Below, one piece after another: positions 35,848 through 37,719 of a stretch of 37,719 nt of DNA. The stretch is from CAYLZO01 sp964387775 (lineage in GTDB: Bacteria; Chloroflexota; Anaerolineae; JAAYZQ01): the NCBI GenBank assembly GCA_964387775.1, contig CAYLZO010000017.1, positions 1 through 37,719 on the forward strand. The letters run 5' to 3'. Every line of letters begins with the position of its first letter. The stretch's first letter is position 1. The notes beneath the pieces were generated by a model. It saw only the letters and a program-made list of their open reading frames with translations. It did not search any database and had not been told where the DNA came from. The translations under genes were made by a program, and so were the position numbers.

Positions 35848-37719
35848 TCCCGGGCAAAATGGGCCAGCGCCGCCTGCCCCAGGCTGAGGCCGCCGTCGTT
35901 GCAGGGCACCTGGCGATGGAGCAGGGCGCGAAAGCCGGCCCGCTCCAGGGCGGGCACGGCCAGCGAGAGCAGCAGCCGGTTCTGAAAGACGCCGCCGCTG
36001 AGGGCCACGGTCCGCAGGCCGGTCGAAACCGCGAGCAACTCGCAGACGACGAGCATCACCTCGACCAGCGTCCGGTGAAAGCGCCAGCCGATCTCGCCGG
36101 GATCAACCCCCGCGTCTCGCTCTGCTTGAATCACTTCGAGCAGCCGCCGCAGACGAATCACCGCGCCATCGCCTTCGCCCTCCACCTCGAAGGGATAGGG
36201 GAGACGTTGGTCCACGTCGGGCCGCGCCTCGGCCCAGCGGGTGGCCAGCATCTCCAGCTCGATGGCGGCCTGGGCTTCGTAGGTCACGGTGTGGCGCACG
36301 CCGACCAGGGCCGCCACGGCGTCAAAGAGGCGGCCCACGGCCGAGGTCAGCGGCGTGTTGAGCCCGCGCTCCACCTGCTGGCGGACGATGTGCATCGCCT
36401 GGGGGGCGATGCCTGGCTCTTGCTCGGAGATGCCGGGCAGGTCCGGGGCCTCCCCCGTCAGCGCGTAGACGTAGCCCAAGGCCAGCCGCCAGGGATTCAG
36501 AATCGCGGCGTCGCCGCCGGGCATGGGCAGATATTCCAGGTGCGCGGCCCGCTCGAAGCCGCGATAGCCGCCGACGAAAAACTCGCCGCCCCAGATGTGG
36601 CCGTCGGGCCCGTAGCCGGTGCCGTCCCAGGCCACGCCGATGACGGGGCCGTCGTCAGGTGTCCAGCCGTTGTCGGCCAGGCAGGCGGCGATGTGGGCGT
36701 GGTGGTGTTGGACCGGGTACCGGGTATCGGGTATCGGGTATCGGGAATGGGCATATTTGGTGGAGAAATAGGCGGGGTGGAGGTCGTGGGCGACGAGGTC
36801 GGGCTCGATGCGGAAGAGGTGTTTGAAGAGCTCGATGGACTGCTCAAAATGCTCCAGGGTCTCCAGGTTCTCCATGTCGCCGATGTGCTGGCTGAGAAAG
36901 GCGAAATCGTCGCGGGTCAGGCAGAAGGTGTTCTTTAGCTCGGCGCCGACGGCCAGGATCTGGCCGGTCTGGAACGGCAGGCGGACGGGGAAGGGCGCGT
37001 ACCCTCGCGAGCGGCGGATGGGGTATCGGGAATCGGGGAATCGGGGAATCGGGGAATCGGGCTCGCCGCTGGCCACTGACCACTGACCACTAATCACTAC
37101 ACTATCGTCGTAGCGGGCGTAAATGTCGCGGTTGTGCAGCAGAAAGGCGTCGGCCAGGGGGCCGAGGCGACGGCGGGCCTCGTCGTTGGTCCGGGCGATG
37201 GGCTCTTCGGAGAGGTTGCCGCTGGTCATCACCAGCGGGCGGCCCACGTCGCGCAGCAGGACGTGGTGCAGGGGCGTGTAGGGCAGCATGGCGCCCAGGT
37301 AGACGCCATCCTGGCGGTCCGGCGCCACCTCGCGGGCAATATTCGAGTCGTCGCGCCAGCGGAGCAGGACGATGGGGCACTGCTGGCTGGCGAGCAGCTT
37401 GGCCTCGCCGTCGGAGACGTAGCAATGGCGGCGTACGTCGTCGAGGGTCGCCATCATCACCGCCAGGGGCTTGGCCGGGCGGCCCTTGCGGGCGCGGAGG
37501 GTCTGGACCGCTTCCGCGTCCGTCGCGTCGCAGGCCAGGTGAAAGCCGCCCAGGCCCTTGATGGCCAGCACCTTGCCGGACAGCAGCAGCTCGGCGGCCG
37601 TCCGCATGGCCTCGTCCCGCTCTGCCAGGGGACGGCTAAAGCCGTCACTACGAGCTTTGAGCCAGACGTGAGGGCCGCACACCGGGCAGGCGTTGGGCTG
37701 GGCGTGAAAGCGCCTGTCC
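35844..37719 (-). CDS. hypF: Carbamoyltransferase HypF (5' end outside the window)
   Basis: HypF makes the thiocarboxamide on HypE from carbamoyl phosphate. The visible 625 codons begin inside the zinc-finger region (FHAQPNACPVCGPHVWL), continue through the YrdC-like domain (VLAIKGLGGFHLACDATD, RKGRPAKPLAVM, VYLGAMLPYTPLHHVLL, PLVMTSGNLSEEPI) and the Kae1-like carbamoyltransferase domain (VAHDLHPAYFST, HHHAHIAACLADNGW, GVAWDGTGYGPDGHIWGGEF, VALSGGVFQNRLLL, HRQVPCNDGGLSLGQAALA). The acylphosphatase domain must lie beyond 37719. Two insertions of 7-8-nt repeats (36715-36749 and 37021-37100) add non-conserved residues without breaking the frame. Stop at 35844 overlaps the next promoter. Confidence 0.96.
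   Translation of the reverse strand, partial: DRRFHAQPNACPVCGPHVWLKARSDGFSRPLAERDEAMRTAAELLLSGKVLAIKGLGGFHLACDATDAEAVQTLRARKGRPAKPLAVMMATLDDVRRHCYVSDGEAKLLASQQCPIVLLRWRDDSNIAREVAPDRQDGVYLGAMLPYTPLHHVLLRDVGRPLVMTSGNLSEEPIARTNDEARRRLGPLADAFLLHNRDIYARYDDSVVISGQWSVASGEPDSPIPRFPDSRYPIRRSRGYAPFPVRLPFQTGQILAVGAELKNTFCLTRDDFAFLSQHIGDMENLETLEHFEQSIELFKHLFRIEPDLVAHDLHPAYFSTKYAHSRYPIPDTRYPVQHHHAHIAACLADNGWTPDDGPVIGVAWDGTGYGPDGHIWGGEFFVGGYRGFERAAHLEYLPMPGGDAAILNPWRLALGYVYALTGEAPDLPGISEQEPGIAPQAMHIVRQQVERGLNTPLTSAVGRLFDAVAALVGVRHTVTYEAQAAIELEMLATRWAEARPDVDQRLPYPFEVEGEGDGAVIRLRRLLEVIQAERDAGVDPGEIGWRFHRTLVEVMLVVCELLAVSTGLRTVALSGGVFQNRLLLSLAVPALERAGFRALLHRQVPCNDGGLSLGQAALAHFARD
36715..36749. repeat. Heptanucleotide tandem repeat array in hypF (first)
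   Basis: Five 7-nt units on the plus strand: GGGTACC, GGGTATC, GGGTATC, GGGTATC, GGGAATG (exactly 35 bp). It encodes 'SRYPIPDTRYP' between the 'YFSTKYAH' and 'VQHHHAHIAACL' motifs of HypF. Same unit as the array in hypE. Confidence 0.9.
37021..37058. repeat. Heptanucleotide/octanucleotide repeat array in hypF (second)
   Basis: Plus strand: GGGTATC, GGGAATC, then GGGGAATC three times. It encodes 'PDSPIPRFPDSRYP' between 'YDDSVV' and 'IRRSRGYAP', the linker between the YrdC-like and Kae1-like domains. Confidence 0.9.
37073..37100. repeat. Second heptanucleotide repeat type in hypF
   Basis: CCACTGA, CCACTGA, CCACTAA, TCACTAC on the plus strand, 14 bp from the preceding array. It encodes 'VISGQWSVASG' in the same interdomain insert. 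The unit differs from the GGGTATC family but has the same 7-nt period. Confidence 0.8.

Noticed and set aside
36700..37110. The repeat arrays in hypF as a CRISPR array
   Set aside because: Units are 7-8 bp, directly contiguous, without spacers, and lie within a reading frame; no cas genes are near.

Overview
The window is high-GC bacterial DNA with classic sigma-70 type promoters (TTGNNN-N17-TATAAT). The gene content points to Chloroflexota (Anaerolineae/Caldilineae-like): YfhO-type membrane proteins, PMT-like membrane glycosyltransferases with C-terminal beta-sandwich repeats, DUF11 surface proteins carrying an 'LPxVxRN'-like segment, and a hyp hydrogenase-maturation cluster. This taxonomic call is an inference from gene style; no marker comparison could be run.

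Layout. (1) 1-1113: 3' part of a 23S rRNA gene and a complete 5S rRNA gene. (2) 1220-2743: a small coiled-coil protein coupled to an FlK-like hotdog thioesterase, converging on a minus-strand pair (DUF6504-like protein and PncC/CinA-C amidohydrolase). (3) 2809-22276: a long plus-strand cell-surface glycan locus. It holds a polyprenyl-phosphate-type GT2, a sugar epimerase, two GT4 enzymes, a B12-binding radical SAM enzyme, a YfhO membrane protein, a secreted beta-propeller/SGNH hydrolase, a methyltransferase, a PMT-like transferase, a hexapeptide acyltransferase and a flippase-like membrane protein. Most neighbours overlap by 1-14 bp. (4) Embedded in that locus at 6071-8210 and 9473-10341 are accessory genes of toxin-antitoxin style: a HigA-like HTH protein, an EEP-fold phosphohydrolase, an unknown two-gene cassette flanked by a 92-bp direct repeat of a glycosyltransferase 5' end, and an MNT/HEPN pair whose MNT protein carries a BrnA-like N-terminal segment. 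(5) 22273-28473: two paralogous secreted DUF11 proteins and a second PMT-like transferase. (6) 28484-32787: a LysM protein divergent from the tig-clpP-clpX proteostasis cluster, ending in a strong bidirectional terminator. (7) 32793-37719 (minus): hypF (cut by the window edge), a UPF0175/DUF3368 toxin-antitoxin pair with its own promoter, hypD and a frameshifted hypE.

Main points of interest: the BrnA-like/MNT fusion beside HEPN; the repeat-flanked two-gene cassette with a leaderless-type promoter; three arrays of 7-8-nt tandem repeats and one GC-rich palindromic insert inside otherwise conserved hyp genes, the latter sitting beside the hypE frameshift; and a MITE-like inverted repeat between the LysM promoter and its gene.
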